NCBI GenBank assembly: GCA_027405735.1
Contig: JAPEHQ010000025.1
Location: 496,001-560,000 of the forward strand
Length of the DNA: 64,000 nt
Direction: 5' to 3'
Source of the DNA: Mucor racemosus
Taxonomy: Eukaryota; Mucoromycota; Mucoromycetes; Mucorales; Mucoraceae
Position 1 is the first letter of the stretch, and the number at the start of each line of letters is the position of its first letter. The notes below the pieces were generated by a model. The model saw only the letters and a program-made list of their open reading frames with translations. It made no database searches and was not told the DNA's origin. Positions 36,526 through 48,598 of the stretch are shown here, piece after piece. A program made the translations under genes and the position numbers.

Positions 36526-38094
36526 GGCTAAACCTTTTGCAATTCTGCGGATCAGCGCAAGTAGAAGTACTTGCCATTGAAACGAGAGACGAGAGGTCAT
36601 TTGGATTATTCATACTCGACAAGAAGAACTGATAGGTTTGTTGATCTTAGTAGGTGTAAGTAGCATGTAACCAACTTGTTGCTCGAACTGGCTGAACGTA
36701 CAATGACTCATGGATGCTGGTAGCATTGGTGTCGAGACGGGTTTTGCCAGCCAAATTTACTAGTATGCATATCATACAGTATGTATTAATGAAAAAGGAG
36801 AAAATTGCTAGACATATGCAAAACTTACTAATTAAAAAAAAAAGGAGGGTAATATTCGATGAGAAGCAAGGTCATTGGAGATTTTCTTTCGAAATTCATA
36901 TTCTAATACCAAAGGGATTCCCCTTTGGCGGGTTTGAACTCACGAATATGTGTGTCGCACTCAATTTGTAGCGCATGCAGTATCCATTAATAAGCTTGTC
37001 ACTCTCCTTTGATCTACAATTTCAATCCCCATACATGTGAACATGTATTTGTCAGTTTTTCACTATTTTGGGAAATGTAGCAAATATAGTTGTATTTTTT
37101 CTTTTTGGAAATGATACTAGAGTTTTCCAATAATTGGTAGCAGACTTTATCTGGAAAGAATGCCAATTATTTTTGATGGAGATATAAATAAAGCTCAATG
37201 TTAGTACCTTAACATTAAGCTGTATAACACAAAAAATGAATATGGTTGAATGTAAAGCAATGTTTGCCAAAATGGAAGTTAGCATAACATGAGCTAAAAC
37301 GCATAGAAACCCAAATGATATTCAATAGATGCAGTTGCATTAAACAATTCAGATTTCAGGAGTAGAAACACCTACTAAAATTATACTGGAAAACTAAATT
37401 ACGCATTATTTATCAAACTAAAGACAGACACCAACTTCCAATTTACCAGTGTTAAATGCAGATATCAATTGTATAATTTCTACCAATGCGAAATAGTAAT
37501 ATGATATACTGTATGAATCAATCAGTTTGACAATTATAATTAATGGTAATAATAATAATAATAATAATAAGATCAAGTTTTTAAAGTAATAACAAAAAAC
37601 TACCAATATTATACTCGTAAATTGTAATTTTAATACACTATCGTTCAATATAGCTGAATATTAATGAATCAGGAAAAATTTAACCAGTAAAAAACGGATG
37701 CCCAATGTACATCTACTAGCTCAAAATTGATAAAAGTGCATTCACTGTGTAGTGGAAATCGCAACATTTGATAGATAGAAATTACAGGACCAAGATGATG
37801 AGTTTGCCTCAGGATTTTTATTAAAAGGGTTTAGAAGCATACTTTATCAAACTTACTTAGATGTTAAATACTCACCATATGCTATCATTAGTATAATCTT
37901 GTTTTTTATTTAATTGCCGTATTATTAAAAATCAAGCTTTTCATAGCTTATAACAATGACAATGGGATGTTTCTGATTTTAGATCGATATTATTTATCAT
38001 AAGGCGGGCTGATGTTACGTTTGATACTACTGTAAATGAAATCAGGCAATTTAATTTATGGAATTTGAATGCAAATACTGAGGAACCATGTGTA
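36526..38094. other. Non-coding region with a hAT-MITE remnant and an AAT microsatellite
   Basis: 36721-36766 is a 46-bp remnant of the 70-bp palindromic MITE (TAGCATTGGTGTCGAG start), cut off at gcatatc. (AAT)n lies at about 37545-37571. Nothing gene-like was found. Confidence 0.55.
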
Positions 38095-40567
38095 AGTATT
38101 TAAGTTGGTTCTAGTAAAACATTGAATGAACTTACTTGGGACAAAGAGGATAAATGGCGGCAATAATAGGTTTCAGTGATGGTCATGTTTATGTTTAATT
38201 ATGATACTGGAGAGGTAAGACTAAAATTCAATGTAAATTATCTCTAACGCAATAATTATAAAGTAAGACTATATTATCATCAAATAAACTACCGCAAAAT
38301 ATTAAAATGCATAAAGATTTACAGTAATAAGCTTGAATCAAGTGCATACAGCATCGTAAATTCTTGAAAAAATTTTCGAGTATTATAAAGTCTCTTATTT
38401 TTAAGCCTTATATGGCTTATAAGCGGAATATTAATTTCGAAAATTATTCTTGTCCAGATCATCAATTTGGACATTTTTTAATTTTTTTTTTCTGTTTTTG
38501 CAAATCTAGAGTTAATTATACTACCAATTATAAAAACGAAAAATATACACATATACAGAATTTAGTGCTCTATTTGCTCAATAAAAAACAACAAATATTT
38601 TTATTGTAAAATATTACATGAAAATCCTTTAACCAAAAAACCGTTTTGGGGGCAAAAGTGCAAATTTTCATTAGTTGACATTTAATATTAAGCTTTCATA
38701 AAATGTGTATTAGCTATGGCTACAATTTTCTCTAACAATGTAGTATATTTAAACGCTGATTTTGGTATCAAAATTTGATTTTTCTGTTTTTTTATGAAAA
38801 TCACGAGTGTTGGTAAGGATGAAATGAGTCACCGAAAATGTTCGCTACAAAATCTAAATTTTCAGACCGCATGTGGTTAAATATAAGAAAAAGTTAAAAA
38901 AAGAAACGTTTTTTTATTTAAAACTTAGATATACCAAAGTATAACAGAGTCAATCATTTAAGCTTGCTATGCTCAATTACGGCGTCACTCTACGGGCTCG
39001 CTTTTGCAATTTTTTAATAAATGTATGATATGACAGACGGTTTTTCTAGTAGAAAATTTTATGTTTCTATTATAGTAATCGATATTGCCTATTTTGCTTA
39101 TAGTTTATAGTTCAGGCGCTGCAATGCTGCTTTTACATTGGCTGAAATGTGCAATTTAGAAGGGTTTTAAATGTGCTAAATAATGCAAAGCCTTGAAAAT
39201 CCTTTTATACGTGTGTTTTTTCTCTCTTTTTGTTTTCATATTCCAAGGATATATTCACCGTTTGATAAGAAATATCAGACTATCATCAAGCTGGTATTTT
39301 TTCTTGTATCTGAATACGCATTCTAATATAAGGGACTAATGTTTTTAATATAGGCAGCAGTCTAAATTAGAGACTGATATTTTTATTTAACCGCATTCTA
39401 CTGTAAGATCAAATATCATTATTTACTACTGTATTGTTGGACATATTTCTGGATTACCAGATCAAATCGAAGGCAATAATATTTATATCTACTCAATAAA
39501 AAGCTAGGACTGGCTACAAACCCACGAAATGTTCCAGAAAAGTGATACAATTTCAAATGATATAGAGACAAAAAAAAGAATAATCTAATAATGTTTTGTC
39601 TGATAACCATAGTTTCGATCGTAGCTACTGTATACTTGAAAACAAATCTTTTTACAGCTGAAAACCGTGTTATGTCAATACTTATCATAGGTCTCACATC
39701 CAAGGTCACAGTCTATAATTAGTGTTACAGTAAATCAATGCGGATCATTGACTTACATCATATTCTTAGATAGTAAAACCCTAGTAAAATAGGTATAATT
39801 AATGTATATAAATACATCCAAAGAATGTATTGTTAAGAAAAGTGTAATATTCTGTCAAGATTATTCATATAGGCTCCTTTGACATTTCAAATCGTAAACC
39901 AAAATAGTAAGTTTAAAGAAGGTTAATTTGTTTAAATTTTATGAATGTTAAAGTAGCATCTATAATCTTAGATTTGGCTTGCATATAAATTTAAGCAGTA
40001 AGTGTTATTTAAGTTTATGCTCGAGCAAAAACCATTGTTATAAACATTATAGTCATAATAAACATATTTCAAATGATGATGGTAATTGTAAATATATGGG
40101 TTCTTGGGTTTTTGCATGTATTGCTCTTAAACAACGTATTGAATTGTATTGTCTATAATAATCTATATTAATAAAAACAAATGTAATTTAAAACCCCATT
40201 CCAGTAAAAAAATGTAATGGGATTTTAAGAACGGCACGATGCTCATATACAAACCAATTTGTGCGCATACGATCAGTTCATTATGCTCATGGTCAGATTT
40301 TATTATTATGCAGAAATAGGGATAATGATATGCTTATGGGCAATTCTACTAATATACACACATGGGATTAATGTCATGCATACGGACAGAATCTATAATT
40401 CTTCACATACAGGCTTTTAGTTATGCTCGTGTGCAGTTTCTTTTGTTGTGCCCATGTGTATCTTATTATCTTTTTAGCCATTATTTAGTGGACGCAACAA
40501 CTCATCAGGCCATAGTGTGCAGCCCACCTGGGCACAACAAAATCATCTTGTGCAGCACAGGTCGGCT
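38095..40567 (+). repeat. Long dispersed repeat R, copy 3 (5'-truncated, interrupted)
   Basis: Begins at the position equivalent to 11505 in copy 1 (ggttctagtaaaacattg) and runs to gtgcagcacaggtcggctg. It is interrupted by 819 bp at 39299-40117. It shares landmarks gacaaagagg, attacggcgtc and tttgtgcgcatacgatcagtt with copy 2. An 84-bp pogo-like MITE starts immediately after its end. Confidence 0.78.
39299..40117. mobile_element. 819-bp insertion of unknown type in R copy 3
   Basis: R copies 1 and 2 run straight through this point. Copy 3 is interrupted between two copies of gtatt (39294-39298 and 40118-40122), a probable 5-bp target duplication. The insert has no clear inverted ends, no TG...CA and no poly(A). 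The frame at 39709-39419 (-) is not recognisable. Classification is open. Confidence 0.6.
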
Positions 40568-40570
40568 GTA

Positions 40571-40654
40571 CAGTCGTGATTCGATTTAGTGGACAATTCA
40601 ATTTAGTGGACACTTTTCTCCCTCCCAACGATTCCATTAAATCGAATTACGACG
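40571..40654. mobile_element. 84-bp pogo-like MITE remnant
   Basis: Starts TA-CAGTCGTGATTCGATTTAGTGG and ends with the inverse (TTAAATCGAATTACGAC), losing the final bases of the right terminus. It is nearly the same as the right-hand 85 bp of the 507-bp MITE at 33839-34345. It sits exactly at the 3' end of R copy 3. Confidence 0.75.
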
Positions 40655-40984
40655 TAGGTACGTTAAAATAAATTGCAGATTGTTTTTAGCAGCCAATTTT
40701 ACCCCAGAAAACTTGGTTGCCTGATTCCTAGTGATACTTTTGCACAGAAATGTGAAAATTCTCCAAATTGTTAAAATTACAAAAAAAAAAAAACAGGAAT
40801 TACGATTACAAGGTTAAGGGGTCCAAAAATCACCCAAAAAAAACCACCCCTGAAACCTTAATATGTAATAAAACATTGAAAAACAAGATTTAGCATAGGA
40901 ACTAACAAGTGCAAGCTTATAAAATCTCGAGATATTTGGCATCTTGGGTTGAGATTTTAAGCGGGGTAAGAGCAAGTGTTTCAC

Positions 40985-41990
40985 TTTTGAAGCTTTTATA
41001 CTCGCTGAGAAATCAAGATGAATAGAAAAAAGTCTTTTGTCAATATTCTATAGCATATCAAGTATAACCCTACATTTTTTATTTCCTGATTATCTGTTAA
41101 AGTGGGGGTACGCTTCGATTTTGAATATCACCATATAAAATTGTATAATCAGATATGCACATGTAACTGAGCTTGAACCCAAAAAGTGTTCAAATGGAAA
41201 AAAAATCAAAGAAAAATCAAAAAAAACCTTGTATGTTTAATTGCTCACAAAAATGCATAGTAAGTTGAATTAGCGTATTAAATATCTTGGGTTCAGTTTT
41301 TAATTCTGAATCAATCTGTATAGGTTTTGAAAATGTTTTTCTCATAAAACCTCCAGTAAATTTAATGTCAAATTTTAACGGTTTTTGATCAAAAAGTACC
41401 CTTCATTCAAATGCAACCCTAAAATATTTTATTTGCACATTATGCACAACAAAATTATCTACAGAATGAGTATTTATTCGTAGCTATAGCCCTATTTTTC
41501 GTAGGGATTTTAGTTTTTTTTCATCATTTTTTTTGGTCGGCGAAAATTCATCCTTGTATATCCTCGTCCAAAATGGATCCTTGTTTGTATCGCCAAAAAG
41601 CAATCATTCAATCTCAATTTTCTCAATGAAAAATCAATATTTTTGACGAGGTAAAATTCGTTAGATAGACGTTAATGAGTACTATCCTATGGTTTTAGCT
41701 TTGCATACCTGTCATCCCTTCATGGATCTCTATAACAGAAAAAGTGTTCTCACAAAATTTATAAAAAAACAAAAAAGTCTTCACAGCCATTCAAAGCCTA
41801 ACTATCCTGATAGAGAATAAAAAATAAAGTAGACTTTACTTACTAGCCATCATTGCAATACCTTAGTATTTTCTCGACTTATTTTCATTTCAAATTCGGT
41901 TTCTCAATTTTAAGCTGGCCATTTCTGCATTATTCAAATTTATGAAACAATCACTACTATAGTAACTATGCTTGCTTTATTTAATAAAAT
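40985..41990 (+). repeat. Long direct repeat, right copy (family Q-related)
   Basis: Second copy of 32281-33300, same strand. It is followed by about 570 bp of non-coding sequence before the Mad3 stop codon. No coding frame is shared with the left copy. Confidence 0.75.
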
Positions 41991-42567
41991 CTGTAACAAA
42001 AAAGAAACCAACCACAAAAGAAAGAAAAAAATTGGGCATTACATTTTTACGATTTTCATAAATCTTTATTTAATTTCTATAGGTCAACTCTCCTATTCAT
42101 AATGCTTGTTGGCCAAGGGACAGACATTACCAAACAATCTTACAATACTGTATAACCATGCTATATATATAGCTCTTTTTTACATAACTACCTATTTATC
42201 ACCTTGCTTAGCATATAAAAAGATAAATGTGGCAATGACGTCGAAATTGGTAAGCAAACGTCCTATTCATGCATGATCAAAATTGTGGTGCAATATATTT
42301 CTCCTCTATTTTTTTTCAGCTAATGCATCATAGTTTATTTATGTACATATATATAAATGATCTGGAGCATGCCAATGTTTAATATGATTGATCCCTGTAA
42401 CACAACAATGCAATAGCATATATAGTGTATCACTTTAATTTATTATAGTAACTGTTATAAAATCTTATTACCATAATCACTTATATCTTACATTATACGT
42501 CGCATATGACGCATTGAAAATTCATTTCTTTGTCTGATTTTAGAATTATATTCACTTTTATTTACAA

Positions 42568-44512
42568 TTATTCATTTTCATTAACTGGAGGTCGGTGCAC
42601 AGGTTCGAAACGTTGATATGGGTTTGTCCAGGTCAAATCTTCCTCCTCTTTGGTATAATGTGCTTCAGGTTTAAATAGTGACCCAATTGATTCCATTGCT
42701 GCCAGAGTTTCAGTAGTGTATTCTGGTGCTGTAATCCCTTCTTGCAATTCTTTTTTATAATAACGTGAAAGACCTACATATGGACGATTAGAGGCTTCAA
42801 ATAGAACATATAGATATAATACTTTACCATCAGTTTCTTGATATAAACCCGGTTCTACTTCTTCTTTGGCCCTTTCTTTGCCTTTTCGTGACAGCTGCTT
42901 CTCTTTTTCAATGTAGCCGCATTTTATTGCTCTGAATTCCTCAATACTAACACTATGATCATGCTTTTGAGGTATAGGAATGTATTCAATACCACCTTTA
43001 GTGTCTTTAGATTGAAAGTATAAATGACGACGTTGCATGAATCGAGTTTCCAGAAATTCGGGTACATCTATTATTTTTGATTGCACATCTCTATCTTTTC
43101 GTCGCTTCTTTTTTTGTGTTGGATCTAATACTGGAAAACGACGTTGTTTTATACTTGTTGTTTCACTGTCGTCGCCCACACAAACGCTAAGCATAGATAA
43201 TGTGGAATTAGCACGTTCTAATGCAGTAACAGGTGATGAAGGTTGAACAGTTTCATGTGGATCTTGAAAAACTTGAAATTTCTCAACAGCAGCAGACGGT
43301 GTTGGCACTGATGATTGTCGTATGATGGCACCGGCAAATTTCTCTGAAGGTCTTTGATTTTCTCTACGGAATGATGATAAAGTAGTGCTTGTATGTAATG
43401 AATTTAATGTAGTTGATGATGAGGTTGAGGGTAATGATGATCGAGGAATTGGTAAAATGCTGCTTCTTGATGATGTTGGTGCAGGTGTAGATTCCACGAA
43501 TACAGAAAAAGATTCAGATGGTGATGATGTTGCTGGTGATCTAGAATCAATATTTGTATTAGTAGTAGTAGTTGAAAAAGAAGGAGACCCACTGTTGCCA
43601 AAAGATCGAGAGAAGGAAGAAGAAGATCCAAGGCCAACGTTACCACCAAATCTTGCTTCTAAACCAGCGTGTACATTTGCAGGTACTGATACTCTTGAAT
43701 GGCTATCAAATTTTTGACCAAGCATTGTACGTTGTCCTGTAGCTCTTAATGATTCCGTTTGTTTTTTGGCTTCCATCTGTTGTTTCCTCAATAAGCCTCT
43801 TTGTTGCCTTTCTTGTACCCGAGCTTTGAATGAATCATAATTTCGTTCCAAACGTTTGAGTGGAACGGCTTTTTTTGATATACCCAGTTTAAACACTTCA
43901 GTTGCTTCATCAATTCTGCATAAAAGACATTTGTAAGTACAATAATAAAGGGAATGTTGATTCAAATCACAACACATACTTGTTCAATCTTTCAAAATAA
44001 GCAGCATAGTCTTCATAAAATAAAGCTAATGTTTGCCCAATATCATTCTCGATCAAATGTAAATAAACGTTCTTTTGATATTCAGAGTGCTTTGCATATT
44101 CTAACCAAATCTTCAAGTATCTTGGATCTGATTTGTATCTTGGATCATCTCTAAATTCATCTGTCGCGTCTTGTAGAAGCCAAAGCAAATTTGATTCACC
44201 TTTTGGACCTTGAGGGTACATTTGGATAGTCCATTCAATATAGTTGATATAAATCTGCAGTGGATCATCTTGTTCATCAATATTATCTAGTTGCTCTTTA
44301 AACTGTTCATGTCCTGATTGTAGAGTAGCTTCTCTATCTGAGCTGCTAACTAAGAGAGTTGACAGTGCAGAAACAGAACGGCCTTTACGAAAAGGTTGAA
44401 TATTTTCTTTACATGAATCGATGTCGCCTACTTCTGGTATGCTGTCAATTAGTCTTTTGCGTTCTTCCTCGTCGACCAGATTATGCGTTGTTGGCGTTGA
44501 AGTTGATTCCAT
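42568..44512 (-). CDS. MAD3: Mad3/BubR1-like spindle checkpoint protein; 2 exons
   Basis: Mad3 is part of the mitotic checkpoint complex that holds Cdc20 and blocks the anaphase-promoting complex until kinetochores are attached. Exons 44512-43980 and 43915-42568 give 626 residues. An N-terminal KEN box (CKENIQPF, near residue 35) is followed by the Mad3/Bub1 homology (TPR) region, about residues 80-215 (DDPLQIYINYIEWTIQMYP, GESNLLWLLQDATDEF, DPRYLKIWLEYA, FERLNKIDEATEVFKLGI). A long Ser/Thr-rich disordered part follows. Near the C-terminus SIEEFRAIKCGY resembles the EExRA segment of Bub1/Mad3 proteins. There is no kinase domain, so it is Mad3 rather than Bub1. The frame is open for 19 codons upstream to another ATG at 44569; I prefer 44512. 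It is divergent from VPS35 with a 223-bp shared upstream region. Confidence 0.9.
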
Positions 44513-44735
44513 ACTGTTATGAGCAAAAGAAGAAGACAAGTAGGCTTGTGCATGTATACAAACAATCAATTATTACCCTCTTGCAATGAATTTTTTTCCG
44601 TGACGGTACAAAAACCAGCAATACAAATACAGTTGTAGCCTGTGCCTTATTTTAATGCAATCAATTCACAAGATAAACCCTCCTATTTCTTTCCTTTTTT
44701 TTTTTTTTCTTATCAAAACCTATAAACAAAAAATA
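44513..44735. promoter_or_regulatory. Shared divergent upstream region of MAD3 and VPS35
   Basis: 223 bp separate the two start codons. The only feature I see is a long pyrimidine tract (44680-44710) just ahead of the VPS35 ATG. No specific binding site is recognisable. Confidence 0.45.
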
Positions 44736-47697
44736 ATGACGATGCAGACAGTGAATGAGCAACAAGCCCAGTATTTGAAAGAGGCTCTGCAAGTTGTTCG
44801 TATTCAGTCAAAATTAATGAGGCAAAGTTTAGTAAGTTTTACTGGTTAATTTTATCACAATGAATCGTGTTTTTAAATTTAGAATAGGATAAAAATCGAC
44901 TTATGGATGGAATCAAGCATTGCTCTAATATGTTGGGAGAGCTTCGTACATCTTTATTATCACCTAAAAGCTATTATGAATTATGTATGCTGATTTGGAG
45001 AGGATTATTTTGTATTGATAAATGCTAATTTTACATGTTATTAGATATATCCATTTTTGATACAATGCGTCATTTGATTAATTATTTGCTAGAATCGCAT
45101 CAGGCGGGAAAACATCATTTAGGTGATTTGTACGAGTTGGTGCAGTATGCAAGCAGCATTATACCTCGATTATACTTGATGACTACCGTGGGATCTATTT
45201 ATCTCAGTGTAGATGATGCGCCTCCAGTAGCAGAAGTCATGAGTGATATGATGGAAATGACAAGAGGCGTACAGCATCCAATCCGAGGCCTATTTCTTCG
45301 ACATTATCTAGGTGGTATGACTCGAGATTATTTGCCAAATAATGGTGAAAACTTGAATTCAACAATTCAATTTATTTTAACGAATTTTGCTGAAATGAAT
45401 AAGCTGTGGGTGAGATTACAACATATTGGCCATACAAGAGATAAAGCGAAAAGAGAATCCGAGAGAAAAGAATTGGGAACATTGGTAGGCACTAATCTTG
45501 TAAGATTAAGCCAATTGGAAGGTGTCGATTTAAAGATATATCAAACAGTGAGTAATCATTATCTATGAGTATTTACAATATTCATCGTCTTTTTTGATAT
45601 TTAGGATATTTTACCAGGTATCTTGAGTCAAGTCATCAATTGTCACGATGTTATGGCTCAAGAATACCTTATGGAAGTTATTATTCAAGTAAAAATTGCA
45701 TAATTAACATGAGATGTGCATACATAATAACAAATTGTTAATATTAGTAGATATTCCCAGATGAATTTCATATACACACATTAAAGCCGTTTTTGGCTAC
45801 CACGGCGCAATTGCATCCCAATGTCAATATCAAGATGATTATTATAGCCTTACTGGATAGATTAGCTGCCTTTTCAAAAGATGAGCAAGGTCAAGTAGAA
45901 GAAAATAAGCAAGGTTTAGAAGAAGACGACGGAAATGGCTTGTTTCTCATGTTTTGGAATGAAATTATGGAATTAGTAAAGACTCGCCGAGATTTACCAG
46001 TGCAAGATCAAACTTCATTGTTTCTATCATTAGCTAATTTCTCAATTTCTTGCTATCCAGATCGATTAGATTATATGGACCAGATATTGTGTTTCACCAA
46101 AGAATCTATATTTAGTCAATACGCACCAGAATTACATACAAAACAATCAGAAAATAATGTGCTTCAGCTACTATTACTACCAGCTCAAACATGGGATGTG
46201 CTTATATTGATTACAACATTAAAGCATTATCAACCATTATTAGCTATTCAACCTTATTCCACACGCAGAACAGTAGCATTAGCTATTTTAGATAATATTC
46301 TTCAGAAGGAAACTCGCATTGATCAACCTCAACAAGTTTATCAAATTTTAGAGATTTGTCATGCTCTAATCAAAGATAACAAGAATACATTTGTTTCACA
46401 GCAATTATACCAATATGAAGATGAAGATGATAGAGATGAGCAGGGCTGGGTGGCCAGACTGGTTCATTTGTTTTACTCGGAGGAAGAAGATGTTCAGTTT
46501 TTGGCAAGTATTCTTATTATCATGCAAATGAAAAAAAAAAACTAATTTGTGTCAATAGTTATTATCAGCAGCTAGACAACAGTTAGAAAATGGTGACCAA
46601 AATCGAATCAAAACTATTTTCCCATCATTGATTATATCCAGTTTGAAACTAGCAACAAGATATTTCAACAAGAAAAACATTATGGATAAAAAGGAACAAG
46701 AAAAGGGCATAATAAAACAAGAGGAAGAGCAGGAGGAAAGAGAAGTAAAAGAAGCTGATGACAATAATGCCAAGAGAATTGAGGCAGAAACAAATGAGGA
46801 GGTGGAAGAAAAAGAAGATAATATCATAAGGACATCAGACGCAGACAGACAAATCAATAATCATGATGAATGGGCCAAAAAGATGATTACATTATACCAT
46901 TTTATTCATCAAATAATCATGATATTTTGTCGTCAATGCGAAAATACTGAATCAGAGAGCGTACAATTTTTTTTAATGGCAGGACAAAATGCTAATTATT
47001 GCGGATTTGAAGAAACTGCATTTGAACTATACCTTGATGCATTCCGTGTTTATGAAGATTCTGTCTCTCATTCAAGAGCACAGTTTAATGCTATTGTTTA
47101 TAGTATAGGCTCATTACTCAAAACATCACCTCGATTCCAAGAGCAATATTTTAATACACTCAGTACCAAATTGACATTGTACAGTACCAAGTTATTGAAG
47201 AAACCAGATCAATCGAGAGCTGTTTATCTATCATCTCATTTATGGACTAATGGGGAAACGCCATCAAGAGTAATCGAATGCTTACAAAAATCGCTCAAGA
47301 TAGCTGATAGTTGCATGGACACTGTAACAAATGAAATACTATTTTTGGAATTATTGAATCAATATATTTACTATTTTGAAAAAGGACAATCCTTGGTAAG
47401 TTTACGGGGTCTTTCGGTCTTGGCAAATTATGTAATCAATTTTTGGTTTTTTAGGTTACTGCCAGTTATTTGAATGGTTTAATGGATTTAATTTCATCAA
47501 GATTAATATATATAAATCAACCAGATCGACACCCCTTTACATCAAATTCATCTAGTTTAATGAGTCATGACGACAACCAAGATTTCATAACACGTCAATT
47601 TGATCAAACAATGGAATATTTGAGATCTTGCCGGGAAAGATCACCAGAAAGATATAAAGAAATCGAACTACCCACTACAGCATCAATAAATGAATAG
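44736..47697 (+). CDS. VPS35: VPS35, retromer cargo-recognition subunit; 7 exons
   Basis: Retromer sorts transmembrane cargo from endosomes back to the Golgi or plasma membrane; Vps35 is its alpha-solenoid core that binds Vps26, Vps29 and cargo. Exons: 44736-44831, 44888-44984, 45045-45547, 45605-45688, 45751-46503, 46559-47395, 47455-47697; 870 residues. Family words include [50 protein letters not shown] (the Vps26-binding PRLYL region lies just before it), [17 protein letters not shown] and the C-terminal helical repeats. The fifth intron uses a GC donor (GCAAGT at 46504), because GT alternatives lead to a stop. Extra length over the animal protein (about 796 aa) comes partly from a highly acidic, Glu/Lys-rich insertion at about 46680-46860. 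It converges on calmodulin, with 108 bp between stop codons. Confidence 0.96.
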
Positions 47698-47805
47698 AGA
47701 TGTATTTTTTTAATTATAATTATTAACGAGAAACAAGAGGATTTTTTTCTGTTTTTTTTCTTTCTTTCTTTCAACACGAAATATCTATTTTATATATGTA
47801 TAAAT

Positions 47806-48598
47806 TTATTTGGACATCTAGAAACACAACATATGAAAAGATGATTTAGTAACATTGAATAATTTATAAAATATATAAAAAAACTGACCATCATCTTGAC
47901 AAATTCCTCATAATTGATTTGACCATCACCATCAACATCAGCCTCACGAATCATCTCATCCACCTCTTCTTCGGTTAACTTTTCACCAAGAGAGGTCATT
48001 ACATGACGCAATTCAGCGGCAGAGATATAACCATTACCATCCTTATCGAAAACTTTGAAAGCTTCTTGGATCTCTTCTTGAGAATCAGTATCCTTCATCT
48101 TTCTATCAAGTTATTATGAAATGTTAACATGTTGATCCTTGTGAATGCATGTCATAATAAACTTACCTTGCCAACATTGCCAAGAACTCACTAAAGTCAA
48201 TATGACCGTTTCCATCACTATCAACCTCATTAATCTAATAAGGAGAAATTTTGTGTAAGCAAAGGAGTGGAAAAATCACTTTCATACACAAGACAGACAA
48301 AAAGGGGAGGAATGGGGGGGGGGGGGAGGGGTTGAAGGGAGGAAAGCAAAAAATTAGTGGGAAATAATAGCTTACCATATCCTGAAGTTCAGCTTCGGTA
48401 GGATTCAAGTTTAAAGAGCGCATGACAGTACCAAGTTCCTTGGTGGTGATAGCACCATCTCCGTCCTTGTCGAATAATTGAAAAGCTTCGCGGAACTCTG
48501 CGATTTGTTCTTCAGTAAGTTGATCAGCCTAATGTCAAAATAGTTTTTAGTATACATGTTACTTTTTATAAGGCTAAATAATAACATTTTTTTACCAT
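47806..48598 (-). CDS. CMD1: Calmodulin, 5 exons including a start-codon-only exon
   Basis: Exons 48598-48596, 48528-48376, 48234-48167, 48102-47889 and 47817-47806 give exactly 149 residues, the canonical calmodulin length. The four EF-hands are [36 protein letters not shown] and [12 protein letters not shown], each with acidic residues at positions 1, 3, 5 and 12. The first intron splits ATG from ADQLTEEQ, and the last coding exon is only MSK plus stop (12 bp, after a GTCAGT donor). This Ca2+ sensor activates kinases, calcineurin and myosins. Intron 2 contains a long G-run (plus strand, about 48312-48330). The sequence is conserved enough that all splice choices are forced. Confidence 0.97.

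Noticed and set aside
36900..36990. Possible tRNA or SINE head on the minus strand (B-box-like gagttcaaaccc)
   Set aside because: No convincing A box, anticodon arm or acceptor stem at the right spacing, and no second copy in the window.
43385..43717. Plus-strand ORF of 110 codons within the Mad3 gene
   Set aside because: Antisense shadow of the serine-rich region of Mad3.
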